DNA from: Chara braunii
Lineage: Eukaryota; Streptophyta; Charophyceae; Charales; Characeae
NCBI GenBank assembly: GCA_003427395.1
Contig: BFEA01000028.1
Location: forward strand, 4,229,175 to 4,257,334
DNA length: 28,160 nucleotides
Direction: 5' to 3'
Shown here piece after piece: positions 8,913 to 18,721 of the stretch. The first letter of the stretch is position 1. Every line of letters begins with the position of its first letter. The notes beneath the pieces are model-generated. The model did no database searches, was not told the origin of the DNA, and was given only the letters and a program-made list of their open reading frames with translations. The translations under genes were made by a program, and so were the position numbers.

Positions 8913-9258
8913 TGATGGTCAATTTCATGCAATTAAAACATTTTGTTAATTTTAACAAAATGGCAGTTGATATCAAAATATGAGCAAGGTCAAAGGTACA
9001 CACACTACATGTTCAATACTTGGTCATTGACCCATGACCGACTCACAGAGAAATACACCAGTCAAACACAAGCCCAAGTCTCCCCCAGTCTGCTGGGACA
9101 GAGACTCAATAGACCAGCACGATGAACCAAAAAATGCACTGTAACTATGCACATAATATCTCAATGATCCATTGGACCATCGATTGACACCTAGCCAACC
9201 AAGATGTAAAGAAGAGTTGTGTTAATGTCCCAGTAGAGCTAATGTAAAACAATTTCTT
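8913..9258. repeat. Direct repeat copy A
   Basis: Starts gatggtcaatttcatgcaat and ends gctaatgtaaaacaatttct. It is nearly identical to 9394-9750 (period 481). It contains a perfect 11-bp inverted repeat with a 2-nt loop, cattttgttaa-tt-ttaacaaaatg, at about 8938-8961. The family is unknown. Confidence 0.85.
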
Positions 9259-9392
<134 letters not shown>

Positions 9393-9393
9393 T

Positions 9394-9750
9394 CGATGGT
9401 CAATTTCATGCAATTAAAACATTTTGTTAATTTTAACAAAATGGCGGTTGATATCAAAATATGAGCAAGTTCAAAGGTACACACACTACATGTTCAATAC
9501 TTGGTCATTGACCCATGACCGAACTCACAGAGAAATACACCAGTCAAACACAAGCCCCAAGTCTCCCACAGTCTGCTGGGACAGAGACTCAATAGACCAG
9601 CATGATAAACCAAAATGCACTGTAACTACGCACATAATATCTCAATGATCCATTGGACCATCGATTGACACCTAGCCAACCAAGATGTAAAGAAGAGTTG
9701 TGTTAATGTCCCAGTAGAGCTGACAATGCAGCTAATGTAAAACAATTTCT
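9394..9750. repeat. Direct repeat copy B
   Basis: Repeats copy A with scattered single-base changes and a 12-bp difference near the end: agctgacaatgcagct here against a single agct in copy A. It ends at acaatttct, where the 3' tail of the minus-strand LINE begins. Confidence 0.85.
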
Positions 9751-10087
9751 ATTCGTGGGGAGCAGCACGTGTTGGGAACCAGGCCCAGCGTCCCATGTAA
9801 GGATACACAAGTATTAAAGCACCGGGGGCATCACCTGGCTTCAGCTGAGAAGTCTCTGAGAAAACTCTGAGAAAACTCTGAGCAAACTTCAAGATCAACT
9901 TGCACCAAGAACCAAAATGAACTGAGCAAGAGTGATTGAAATAGCACCTCTTCATCCTTTGGGGGCGCCAGAACCAACTTTCACCTCTAGTACTGATCCT
10001 CTCCCTTTCCTCTACAGTGCTATTTTGTATCTTGTATTTGGATACTTCTTTTGCATATACCATTCCTCTTGAATTGGCTTAAGACCC
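9751..10087 (-). other. LINE 3' untranslated tail
   Basis: Lies downstream of the ORF2 stop at 10088. Close to its end (9756-9795) it holds, on the minus strand, GGGACGCTGGGCCTGGTTCC then CAACACGTGCTGCTCCCCAC, the motif also seen at 6817 and 7199. An open frame here (9749-10063 minus) has no motifs and is probably chance. Confidence 0.5.
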
Positions 10088-10622
10088 TCAATCCAAACCA
10101 TACAAACTCAAGGGAACCGGACTCAAGGATGATGGGGGGAAAAGGTCTGGGAACTCAGATAAGGGACGCAAGGGGATTGAGGGGCCCACTGTAGTCCAAC
10201 CATGAAATATCAATCTGTAATCTCTTGTAAAGCCTTCTGTTCCTTCTTCTTGATTTGCCTGAACCTCTCCCCTTGCCCCTTTCCATTTAATTTCTCCTGA
10301 ACCCCTTCCTTGGGTTCCCCCCAGCCAGTCACCGCTGAATTGATTTATGTGTTGTAGAATTTCTGATTTTGTGAGTAGGTGTTTGATCTTTCCTTCGACA
10401 TTTTCCCATTTTGAATTAATGACCGTTTGGACTTGATGTTTTATTGAGTCCGTGAATTCTGGACCATCAATCCTTGCCTGCTCCATTTCATATGTACATC
10501 GGTGGTGCCAGAGGGCCCAGAGAATGGTCCTCCTTGAAGTTCCTATCTTGTATAGATTGATAATGAAATCATCCATCTGAAAAGGGTTCCACGTTTCGCA
10601 TAAAAGGGCTTTCCAATCCCAC
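10088..10622 (-). pseudogene. LINE ORF2 C-terminal end (beyond the Gypsy insertion)
   Basis: The frame is open from the LTR junction at 10622 down to the stop at 10088. It starts WDWKALLCETWNPFQMDDF and includes RTILWALWHHRCTYEMEQAR, the W-x-I-W-x-R-N-like segment that ends plant L1 ORF2 proteins after zf-RVT. It is the missing continuation of the ORF2 piece that stops at 19633: deleting the insertion and one target-duplication copy puts both in one frame. The C-terminal 60 residues are Gly/Glu-rich and of unknown function. Confidence 0.75.
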
Positions 10623-11467
10623 TGAAACGGTATTCACCAGTTCGCTGATGCAGATCCCAGGGTTCGATCCCTAGCCCCCACCTTACCTGTGTACAGTATC
10701 TGTGTCGACCCCTAGAGTTGAACCCGTGACCTGTGTATATGTAACAGTCGGTAGACTGTCGTAGGGTCTATAGGTAGCAGGGGTTCGATCTGTAGACCTG
10801 TCGAGTAGGAGTCCTAGTCAGGTCTAGAAGTCGTAGCTGTAGTTTTCCCGAAGAGTCAAGGTCGTAACTGCTACAGTCCAGAAAGGTCAAAGTCGTAGCT
10901 GCTACAGTCTCGGAAGGCCAAGTCTACGGCCTTCCGGAAGGTCCCAGTAGTGGCCTTTCGAAGTTGCCCACGTTTTAGGCTGAGGCAAGTGGGCAAGTGG
11001 TGAGGCAAGTGGTGGAGTCTACCCGTGCTGAGTCAGCAGTCCCAGTCCCAGTCAGTCCTAGTCCAGTCAAGCAAGTACCGCATGGGACTGTGTGCACCAC
11101 GGGCATGGGAAAAGGCCAGACCAACGAGCTGCAGAAGTATAAGTCAAGAGGCAGCGCCCAGTCATTCATTCATTCCTGCGTGAGCCATGCAGAAGCGCTG
11201 CCATAAGCGACTTGTGCAAGGAGGTCTGCAGTGAGCCCGAGGACGAAGTGGGCGAGAGAGAAGGAGTGTAGCCATAGCGATAGGGTAGTAGCGGCCATAG
11301 CGGCCATAGCTGTAGGTAGAGTTCAGTGTACGTGTGTGTGTGTGCTCTGAGTATCGCGTGTGGGATATCCAGGGCGATCCTGTGTATGCGAACAGAGAGT
11401 TGTGTGGGTGCTGAGCCGCACCTGTTTGCATGCATGAGAAGTGTGAACGAAAGCGAGTCTGATTGCA
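10623..11467 (+). repeat. 5' LTR of element 2
   Basis: 845 bp, from TGAAACGGTATTCACCAG to GAGTCTGATTGCA. The end is fixed because the two LTR copies diverge immediately after GATTGCA (into TTGGTACC here, into LINE sequence at 19633). It contains GGTTCGATCC motifs resembling tRNA B boxes near its start, a hairpin (ggaaggcc...ggccttcc, about 10913-10939) and TATAAG at 11138. It lacks a block of nearly 100 bp present in the 3' LTR but has an extra tandem unit near 10855-10905. Confidence 0.93.
11138..11143 (+). promoter_or_regulatory. TATA box in 5' LTR of element 2
   Basis: TATAAG, which is TATAAAT in the 3' LTR at 19211-19217. It lies about 515 bp into the LTR, a plausible U3/R border. Confidence 0.5.
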
Positions 11468-11468
11468 T

Positions 11469-11480
11469 TGGTACCGGAGC
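11469..11480 (+). other. Primer-binding site of element 2
   Basis: TGGTACCGGAGC starts two bases after the LTR end and matches the initiator-Met-tRNA site typical of plant LTR elements (TGGTATCAGAGC) at 10 of 12 positions. Confidence 0.75.
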
Positions 11481-11635
11481 TGGTACCCGCTATTCCACAC
11501 GCGTCGTTGTGTGTCGCAGGGAGAGTGATGCGCCATAGCCGAAGTGGCTAACGAAGAAGAAGTCCGCCTTACTGGACCCGGAGGTTGAAGAAGCCGCCGC
11601 GCGCACCTGCAGAGAAGACCACAAAGAAGAAGAAG

Positions 11636-11640
<5 letters not shown>

Positions 11641-11720
<80 letters not shown>

Positions 11721-12135
11721 NNNNNNNNNNNNNNNNNNNNNNNNNNNNNNNNNNNNNNNNNNNNNNNNNNNNNNNNNNNNNNNNNNNNNNNNNNNNNNNN
11801 NNNNNNNNNNNNNNNNNNNNNNNNNNNNNNNNNNNNNNNNNNNNNNNNNNNNNNNNNNNNNNNNNNNNNNNNNNNNNNNNNNNNNNNNNNNNNNNNNNNN
11901 NNNNNNNNNNNNNNNNNNNNNNNNNNNNNNNNNNNNNNNNNNNNNNNNNNNNNNNNNNNNNNNNNNNNNNNNNNNNNNNNNNNNNNNNNNNNNNNNNNNN
12001 NNNNNNNNNNNNNNNNNNNNNNNNNNNNNNNNNNNNNNNNNNNNNNNNNNNNNNNNNNNNNNNNNNNNNNNNNNNNNNNNNNNNNNNNNNNNNNNNNNNN
12101 NNNNNNNNNNNNNNNNNNNNNNNNNNNNNNNNNNN
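11641..12135. repeat. (GA)n tract running into an N gap
   Basis: About 40 GA units (11641-11720) followed by 415 Ns (11721-12135). The assembly failed inside a long GA repeat, so the true leader length is unknown. Translations across the gap are meaningless. Confidence 0.97.
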
Positions 12136-12187
12136 GAAGGAAGGAGAAGGGTGGCGACGAAGGTGAAGCTGGCCGCCATAGCCGGAG

Positions 12188-12391
12188 TTGACCGGAGGTG
12201 TTGACCAGGCGTTGACCGGGCGTTGACCGGGAGTTGACCGGAGTTGACCAGAGTTGACCAGAGTTGACCAGAGTTGACCAGAGTTGACCAAAGTTGGCCA
12301 AAGTTGACCGGGTGTTGACCGGGGGTTGACTGCAGCATTGACTGAGCGTTGACCAAGGTGTTGACCAAGGCCGTTGACCACGAGTTTGACC
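12188..12391 (+). repeat. TTGAC(C/T) array in element 2 leader
   Basis: Eighteen TTGACC or TTGACT hexamers occur in about 205 bp, at 12188, 12201, 12212, 12223, 12234, 12244, 12254, 12264, 12274, 12284, 12304, 12315, 12326, 12338, 12349, 12361, 12374 and 12386, with one TTGGCC variant at 12294. Spacing is 10-13 bp except across the variant site (20 bp), and exactly 10 bp in the middle (unit gagttgacca). TTGAC(C/T) is the core of the plant W box bound by WRKY factors; binding here is inference. Confidence 0.9.
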
Positions 12392-12992
12392 AAGCTGGAG
12401 CCGGTATAATCTCGCCAAGCCTTCAGCCTATTCCCTCGCCCTATGGATGTGCACACACCCTGTGGTACTTGCTGAGTCAAGTCTGTTTGTCTCTTCTTTC
12501 TGCATTGAGCCTCTTCTGTCCAGGTGTTAGGAACTCTGTGGATGAAGGATAGGGCCTTGTTGACCAAACTCACACGGGCTGAGTAGGGCTAAAGACTGTG
12601 TCTGACGACTCGACTGTCCCGGAGGACACGAACCCTCCCAAGGACCGGTACTGACCGGCGGGCTGCTCGGTGTGGCATGGTAGGCCCAAAGTCCGAGTTG
12701 TGGGCTGCACAACAGGCCGTCTAAGTGTTGAGAAGACTTGCTGATCGCGTCGTCCTGTCTGCGACGTTAAATAATTCCTGAGGAGTTACGGGGGATCTCC
12801 TTAAATGCCTCCTGATCAGCAACAGGTCTTGTAGTGACAGCCTTAAAGTAGGTATAGGCTAGGGACCCTAGTTGACAGGATCCTGTCCGGATTCTGTAAG
12901 TCCTTAGATTGAGTCAGTAGGTGAGTCAGTCAGGGGGCGTAGATTCTAAGTGGTGAGGAGTGAAACCGTTGTCTGGTTGTGCACCTTCCACC
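12392..12992 (+). other. Element 2 leader before gag
   Basis: About 600 bp of non-coding leader with many short stops and one further TTGACC near 12559. No conserved feature was recognised other than the gag start context at its end. Confidence 0.5.
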
Positions 12993-14965
12993 ATGGTTGA
13001 CACCCGTACTGGGAAGAGTACTGCCCCCTCTGAGGCCGAGCAGGCCCGGATTGCCGCCCTTTTGAAAGAGAGAAAGGAGAAGAAAGAGCTCCTTAAGCAG
13101 GCGAAGTTCAAGGCCATTGAGGAGGAGCAGGCGGCGAAGAAGAAGAGATTCGAGGAAGAGATGTTAAGATTTCAGAAGGAGAAGATGATGATGTTAGAGA
13201 GAGAAAAAGAAGAAAGGAGGAGGGCTGCCGAGGAAGAAGCAGCAGCAGAAGAGGAAGAAGAAGAAGAAGAAGAACCCCTTGAGAGAGGGCGTAGGGAGCA
13301 GAGAGGCGAGACAAGTGGCACGAAGGAGGAGGACGGATGGAGGAAAAAAAGATTAGTGAATGGGTGGCTAATTTATCATTGGGAGAAAATGAAGAGGCAT
13401 AGTTATATGTGCCACAGGAGGAGAAGGAGGCGTTCGCCAGGGCCCTGGAGCTGATAGAGGATCCCCTGGAACGCCAGGCGACGGAAGTTGAGAAGAAGTT
13501 GGAGTGGAAGTTGAAGATGATGAGGGAAAAAAAGAGAAGGAGGGAGGAAGCCAGCAGAATAGCCGGGGAGGTTGAGCGAGTGCGAACCAGTAGGCAGGAG
13601 TTACAGGCCCAAACAGAGGTTTGTTCCAAGTTAGATAAGATGATGGGCTTCGTGGAAGTCTTGAGTGAGGCCTGGTTGGAGGAGCACCAGGCCCATAAGG
13701 GTCAAGAGGTGACCCTGCAAGCAATGCGATCCGAGTTCAGGGAGTTTGCGAGCGATGTGGCACACCACGTCAGATCTGAAATTAGAAGATTGAGGGATGG
13801 CGTAGACAAGTTCTGCGCTGGCGCCATTGAGACCGGCAAAGTGGTGGCCACAACAGAGGCCACGGTGCGTCCCCGCAAAGAGCCAGTCAAGGTAAAATTC
13901 CCTGACCCATATAGCGGGAAGAAAGAGGAAAATTTCGATAACTGGGAGGCCAGTATAAACACGTATGTCTTTTTACAACACATAGCCCCCGAGGAACAAG
14001 TCCTCGTTGCCTTCCACGCCTTAAAAGACGAAGCAGTCAGCTTTGCCAGGTCCCTCGCACGTGCCGCAGATTGCGAGCACAACATGATCGCATATTCCAG
14101 GCTTACCCCCCTCGCCACTTTTCTCAAACTCTTGTGCGAGAGGTTTGCTGGCGTCACTAGAGGCGTCAGGGCTTCCGACAAGCTACAGACCATCCATTCA
14201 CGACAGTGGAGGAGTGCGAAAGCACTCAAAGCTGTCATGGACGACTTGGTAGTCGTCCAGGACCACGGGGTCAATGAGACCCAGTTGGTTCAGTTATTTT
14301 ATCGTGCCATGCCAGAGCCCTTACGAGGGCACTTCTTTGACAAGACCCAGCAGCCCAACATCACATACGATACCTTGAGTAGGGAAGTGGTCTTGTTTGA
14401 GGCCAAGTCAATGCCAGTTTCCACTTTCTGGCACAAAGACTTAGATAAGGGAAAGAAGTGGAAAGGGCGTACCATCTCTAGTCAGGTTAGGGCGAAGGAT
14501 CATATGATCCTTACGTTGGAAGAAGGTGGTACTGACGAGGTCCCTTACAGTCAAATTGAGTGGGGCCTCGAGGAGGAGGACAGTAACATAGGACAAGGGA
14601 GGTCCTATGCAGCTGTCGCGGCTGGAGGGAGGCCGCCAGGTAGAGGAGGAGGCCAGGGCCAAAGGGGCCAGGCCATGGGAGGCCGATCGGGCGCACAGGG
14701 GGTTGGCTGTCAAGGGAAACGCAAAGTGGGAGGTAGGGGCCAAGGTCCCCCGCCAAATCGCCAAGGTCCCAGTCGGTCCCCACAGCGACGAGGTGGAAGG
14801 TCACCTCAAAGGTCAAGAGGTTGGCACCCCGACTGGCCACAAGGCCGGCCCTGGGAAGATCTGGGCCTGGACCAGAAAATATGGCAACAACGGATGGAGC
14901 AGGGGCAGTGCATTTACTATGGTGACCCTGCCCATATCATAAAACATTGTCCTAAGTATAGATAG
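12993..14965 (+). pseudogene. Gag of element 2 (frameshifted)
   Basis: Starts at ATG 12993 in a strong context (ACCATGG). The N-terminal ~110 residues are a charged coiled-coil region with a poly-Glu run. The frame must change near 13330-13350 (an A7 run), after which KISEWVANLSLGENEEA is followed by TAG 13400-13402 and then the long open frame LYVPQEEKEAF and on to 14965. The retrotransposon gag core lies about 13880-14420 (KFPDPYSGKKEENFDNWEAS, HALKDEAVSFARSLA, LLCERFAG, FYRAMPEPLRGHFF). A Gly/Arg/Pro-rich basic region and one zinc knuckle follow, CIYYGDPAHIIKHC, whose second Cys is Tyr. Gag would form the particle and bind RNA. Confidence 0.85.
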
Positions 14966-15168
14966 GCCCGATGGGCTGCCCAAGAGTCAAAAGGAAGCCG
15001 CCGGTAGGGGTTGCAACTGCCCCTACTATTAGGCCATGTGGGGAAGCGAGCGCGCGCGTACAGGAAACTCCCACACCACATGAGCCTTCGATAGAGGTTG
15101 GAGGCCGGCCCGTGCCTAGTTAGTTGTCCAGAGACTGCTCGTGTCAGCGTCTCTCTAGGCACGTCCCT
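14966..15168 (+). other. Degenerate gag-protease junction
   Basis: After the gag TAG no single frame stays open. Short frames carry plausible coding (for example TGVAEELKERMPAW in frame 2, just before the protease frame), suggesting one or more indels. How gag and pol were originally joined cannot be told. Confidence 0.5.
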
Positions 15169-16605
15169 CACAGGCGTGGCAGAGGAATTGAAGGAGAGGA
15201 TGCCTGCCTGGGCCAAGATGAAGAATATAGCAAAGGGCAGCTAGTGCTAGTGGATGTAGAAGTTTTCAGGAGTAGAGTAGGGGCCCTTATAGATTCAGGG
15301 GCTACCCGTAGCTATATTAGCCGTAGAGCGCTGAAGAAGTTGAGGCTAGGATAGAAAGTCCAGAAGTTGGAAGACCCCATAGTTAGTGTCCTCGCAGACA
15401 ACCGCACGATGCGAGTTGAGGACTACGTAGAGGGAGCCCATGCGTATTTTCGCCTAGAGAAAGATGGGAAGGTGGAGAAAGTTCTCCATTCCCTGACTCT
15501 CCTCGTACAGGATGACCTTTCGTTTGACATAGTCCTAGGCATGGACTGGGGAGAGGCAGCAGGGGCCACACTCCACTTAAGACAGCATGAGTGTAGGCTC
15601 CCTAGTCCGTCTGGCGAGGTTAAGACTGCCCGCCTATTCCATGTGTCAGGAGTAGATAACTCCTTGGCACATTGCTGTCTCAGTGCTTCCACGTTTGCGC
15701 GACTAGTGAGAAAGGAGCAGTTAGAGGATCAGGTCTTCGTAGTGTATGTTAGACCTATCAATGAGCCTAATCAAAAGGATAGTTCCACGGATCCAGCTAT
15801 TGCCAAGCTGCTGGAGGAGTTTAAAGACCTCACAGAGTCGCCGGTAGGAGTAGTGTCGCGGCCGATACAGCACAGAATAGAAAAAGAGCCTGGCAGTAAA
15901 ACCCCTAAGGGAGCACTCTACAAGATGTCCCCTAGAGAGTTAGAGGAGCCGCACAAGCAGTTGGACGAGCTCCTTGAGAAGGGTTGGATTAAGCCCAGTT
16001 CGTCTCCTTTTGGAGCACCTGTTTTATTTGTCCCCAAGAAGGAAGGAGAGTTGCGCATGTGTATAGACTATAGGGGTCTGAATGCTATCACAGTCAAGAA
16101 TGTTGAACCACTGCCCAGGATAGACGATCTCTTAGATCGGGTGCACGGTTGCAAGTATTTCTCAAAGATAGACTTAAAGTCCGGGTATCATCAGATAGAG
16201 GTTCATCCTGATGACCTGTACAAGACTGCGTTCCAGACTAGATATGGGCATTACGAGTTCATAGTGATGCCCTTTGGACTGACCAATGCGCCAGCTACAT
16301 TTCAGTGATGTATGAATGATCTGTTTAGGCCTTGGTTAGATAGATTTGTCGTAGTATATTTAGACGACATCCTAGTATTCAGTAGGGCCCTCTAAGAGCA
16401 CCAGGGTCATTTGAGGCAGGTCTTGGAGAAGCTAAGAAAAGCTAACTTCAAGATCAATGCGAAGAAGTGTGAGTGGGCCGAGACACAAGTCCTGTACTTG
16501 GGCCACGTGTTAGACGGAGATGGCACTAAGCCTGAGGACAGTAAGATAGCGGCAATTAGGGACTGGCCGACGCCCCGCACATTGACAGAGTTACGGTCGT
16601 TCTAG
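15169..16605 (+). pseudogene. Protease and reverse transcriptase of element 2
   Basis: Frame 1. The aspartic protease segment LVDVEVFRSRVGALIDSGAT has the catalytic DSGA, followed by SYISRRALKKL; the C-terminal protease motif is IVLGMDWG. Next come the pre-RT linker and [57 protein letters not shown], and VYLDDILVF with both catalytic Asp intact. Stops at TAG 15352-15354, TGA 16306-16308 (after ATFQ, where Arg is expected) and TAA 16393-16395 break it. A one-base loss near 16603 (in the SFLGL motif) moves the frame. Confidence 0.9.
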
Positions 16606-18710
16606 GCCTAACTAACTATTACAGGAAGTTTGTGAGGAACTTCTCGACTATCGCCGCTCCCCTTCGCAGGTTGCTCAAGAAGGAAGCGATCTGGCAATGG
16701 GATAAAGACTGTACGTCTGCGCTAAAGAAGTTGAAGCGCGCGTTGATAGAATATTGTGTCCTCAAAGTAGCAGATCCGTCTTTGTCATTTGTCGTCACCA
16801 CGGATGCGAGTCAGTATGGGATAGGCGCTGTGTTACACCAGGACGACGGAAATGGCTACAAACCCGTAGAGTTCATGTCAGCGAGGATGCCCTCAGAGAA
16901 GGTTGCTACCTCGACGTATGAGAGGGAACTCTACGCTCTCAGGCAGGCTTTAGAGCACTGGAAGCATTACCTGTTTGGGAGGCACTTCAAAGTGTACTCC
17001 GACCATGAGACTCTTAGATGGTTGAAGACACAGGCCAAGATGACACCTAAGTTGACTAGGTGGGCCGTTGAGATAGACCAGTACGACTTTGAGCTCAAGC
17101 CAGTAAAGGGCAAGTACAATGTAGTGGCGGATGCTCGGAGTAGGAGGTCAGACTACTTTGGAGCCATAGTTCACTATCTGGACATAGGGCGTGACCTGCA
17201 AGAGAAAGTTAGACAGGCGTATGCACAGGACCCTATCTATAGTGACCTCCTCAAGAAGGTTAAGGAGGCCCCAGAGACCGAGCTAGATTACCGCACTACA
17301 GAGGGTTTATTATTTGAGAAGACCGATGTGGTAGACCGTTTATGCGTTCCCGACAGTGAGGAGATCCGTAGTCTGATCCTAGGGGAATGCCACGACATAG
17401 AGGGACACTTCGGTTGGCAAAAGACTTTAGCCAATCTTATGCACGCGTACACATGGCCAAGAATGAAAAACGACTGCATAGAGTATGTCCGCAGTTGTGA
17501 AGTATGTCAAAGGAACAAGACTACTACGCGTGCCCCTCTAGGTCTTCTCAGACCCTTGCCTATTCCAGACCAGCCAGGAGATTCCGTGTCCATTGACTTT
17601 ATGGACACCGGTGTCAAGAGTAGGCACGGCAAGAGCCAAGTCATGGTTGTCGTCGATAGATTTAGCAAGTATGTTGTTTTTGTTCCTTTGCCTGCAGAGG
17701 CACGTACCGAGTTAGTAATTCAGAAGTTCTTTGACTTTTGGGTTAGTGAGCATGGCGTCCCATTGTCTATTGTTAGTGATAGAGATACCCGCTTCACCAG
17801 CCAGAACTGCCAGGAACTGATGAAGGTCTACGGATCCAAGTTGTTGATGTCGTTTGGCCACCATCCAGAGACTAACGGTCAGACCGAGCAGATGAACAAG
17901 ATCCTGCAGCAAGTTCTATGCATGTACATTAGACCAGATCAGATCAACTGGGACGAGATGTTACCCAAGGTAGCCAATGCGTACAATAACAGCTTGCACT
18001 TGTCCAACTGTCGCACTCCCAATGAGCTGCACAAGTCCTTTAGACCGCACAGACCGTTTGAAGGGCTTAGCCGGGATCAGATTCATAGGGTACTGCCCGA
18101 CATCAGGGAGTTCGCGATACAGCACGAAAAAGAGATAGCCACTATTGTTGAGAACCTCAGGAAGGCCCAACACCGGATGATAGAGCTGGCTAATAAGCAC
18201 CGTCGCCCATCGCAGTTTCAGGTAGGCGACCTAGTCTGGGTCAAGTCTAAAGAGTTTGCTCCTGAGGAAAACATATCGCAGAAGTTACTGCCCGTGTATA
18301 GGGGACCGTGGCCAGTTCTAGAAGTTAAGGGCGGAGAGGATGGGTCGTCCTACACCATAGAGATCCCAGCACACCTCCACACCTACCCTGTGTTTCACTC
18401 CTCAAAGTTGCTGCCGTGTGTCACAAGTCAACAGTTTTCATCTAGACGGTCCATGATCCCTCCAGACATGGACGAAAGATATGACATTGACGGCATTGCA
18501 GGTGAAGATGTGTTCAGAACAGGTGGTAGAGGTCGTCCACAAAAGCAGTATAAGGTCTGGTTTGCTTATCAGGAACCGGAGGATGACCGCTGGTTCACTA
18601 GAGCAGAACTTCTAGAGACAGGTCCCGATATAGTTAGGGCCTACGAGAGAGATCGGAAAGGTAAAGGTCCTGCCTTGGACTGGGTTATTCTCGGAGGACC
18701 TCAAATTTAG
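16606..18710 (+). CDS. RT thumb, RNase H, integrase and chromo-like tail of element 2
   Basis: An uninterrupted frame of about 700 codons continues pol after the frameshift at 16603. It opens with TNYYRKFVRNF. RNase H: TTDASQYGIGAVLHQ, ERELYALRQALEHWKHY and YSDHETLRW, then VADARSRR (normally DALSRR). Integrase: HHCC (ECHDIEGHFG, YVRSCEVCQRNK), core SIDFMDTG, SDRDTRF, HHPETNGQTEQ with all three acids. C-terminal GDLVWVKSKEF, KLLPVYRGPWPV, YPVFHSSKL, then a diverged chromodomain-like segment (YDIDGIAGEDVF, YKVWFAYQ, RWFTRAELLE). Because it depends on upstream pol, the real gene is broken, but this part is well preserved. Ends TAG 18708-18710. Confidence 0.92.
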
Positions 18711-18721
18711 GCCGGCGGGAG
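18710..18721 (+). other. Polypurine-like tract of element 2
   Basis: GGCCGGCGGGAG overlaps the last base of the stop codon and abuts the 3' LTR. It is purine-rich but includes three C, so it is a weak match to a normal plus-strand primer. Confidence 0.5.

Noticed and set aside
9749-10063. 104-codon minus-strand frame downstream of LINE ORF2
   Set aside because: Lies in the LINE 3' tail, lacks motifs, and its end overlaps the non-coding tail motif shared with 6817 and 7199.
10655-10690. Full tRNA gene at the LTR start
   Set aside because: Only a B-box/T-arm-like core is visible; no acceptor stem or anticodon arm could be folded by eye.
12188-12391. CRISPR-like or iteron array
   Set aside because: The 10-13 bp unit is too short and degenerate; it belongs to a retrotransposon leader.
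11162-12573. Minus-strand frames of 290-420 codons across the N gap
   Set aside because: They are made of Ns, the reverse of the GA repeat (Ser/Leu runs) and the reverse of the TTGACC array (VNSGQLWSTL repeats). They are not genes.
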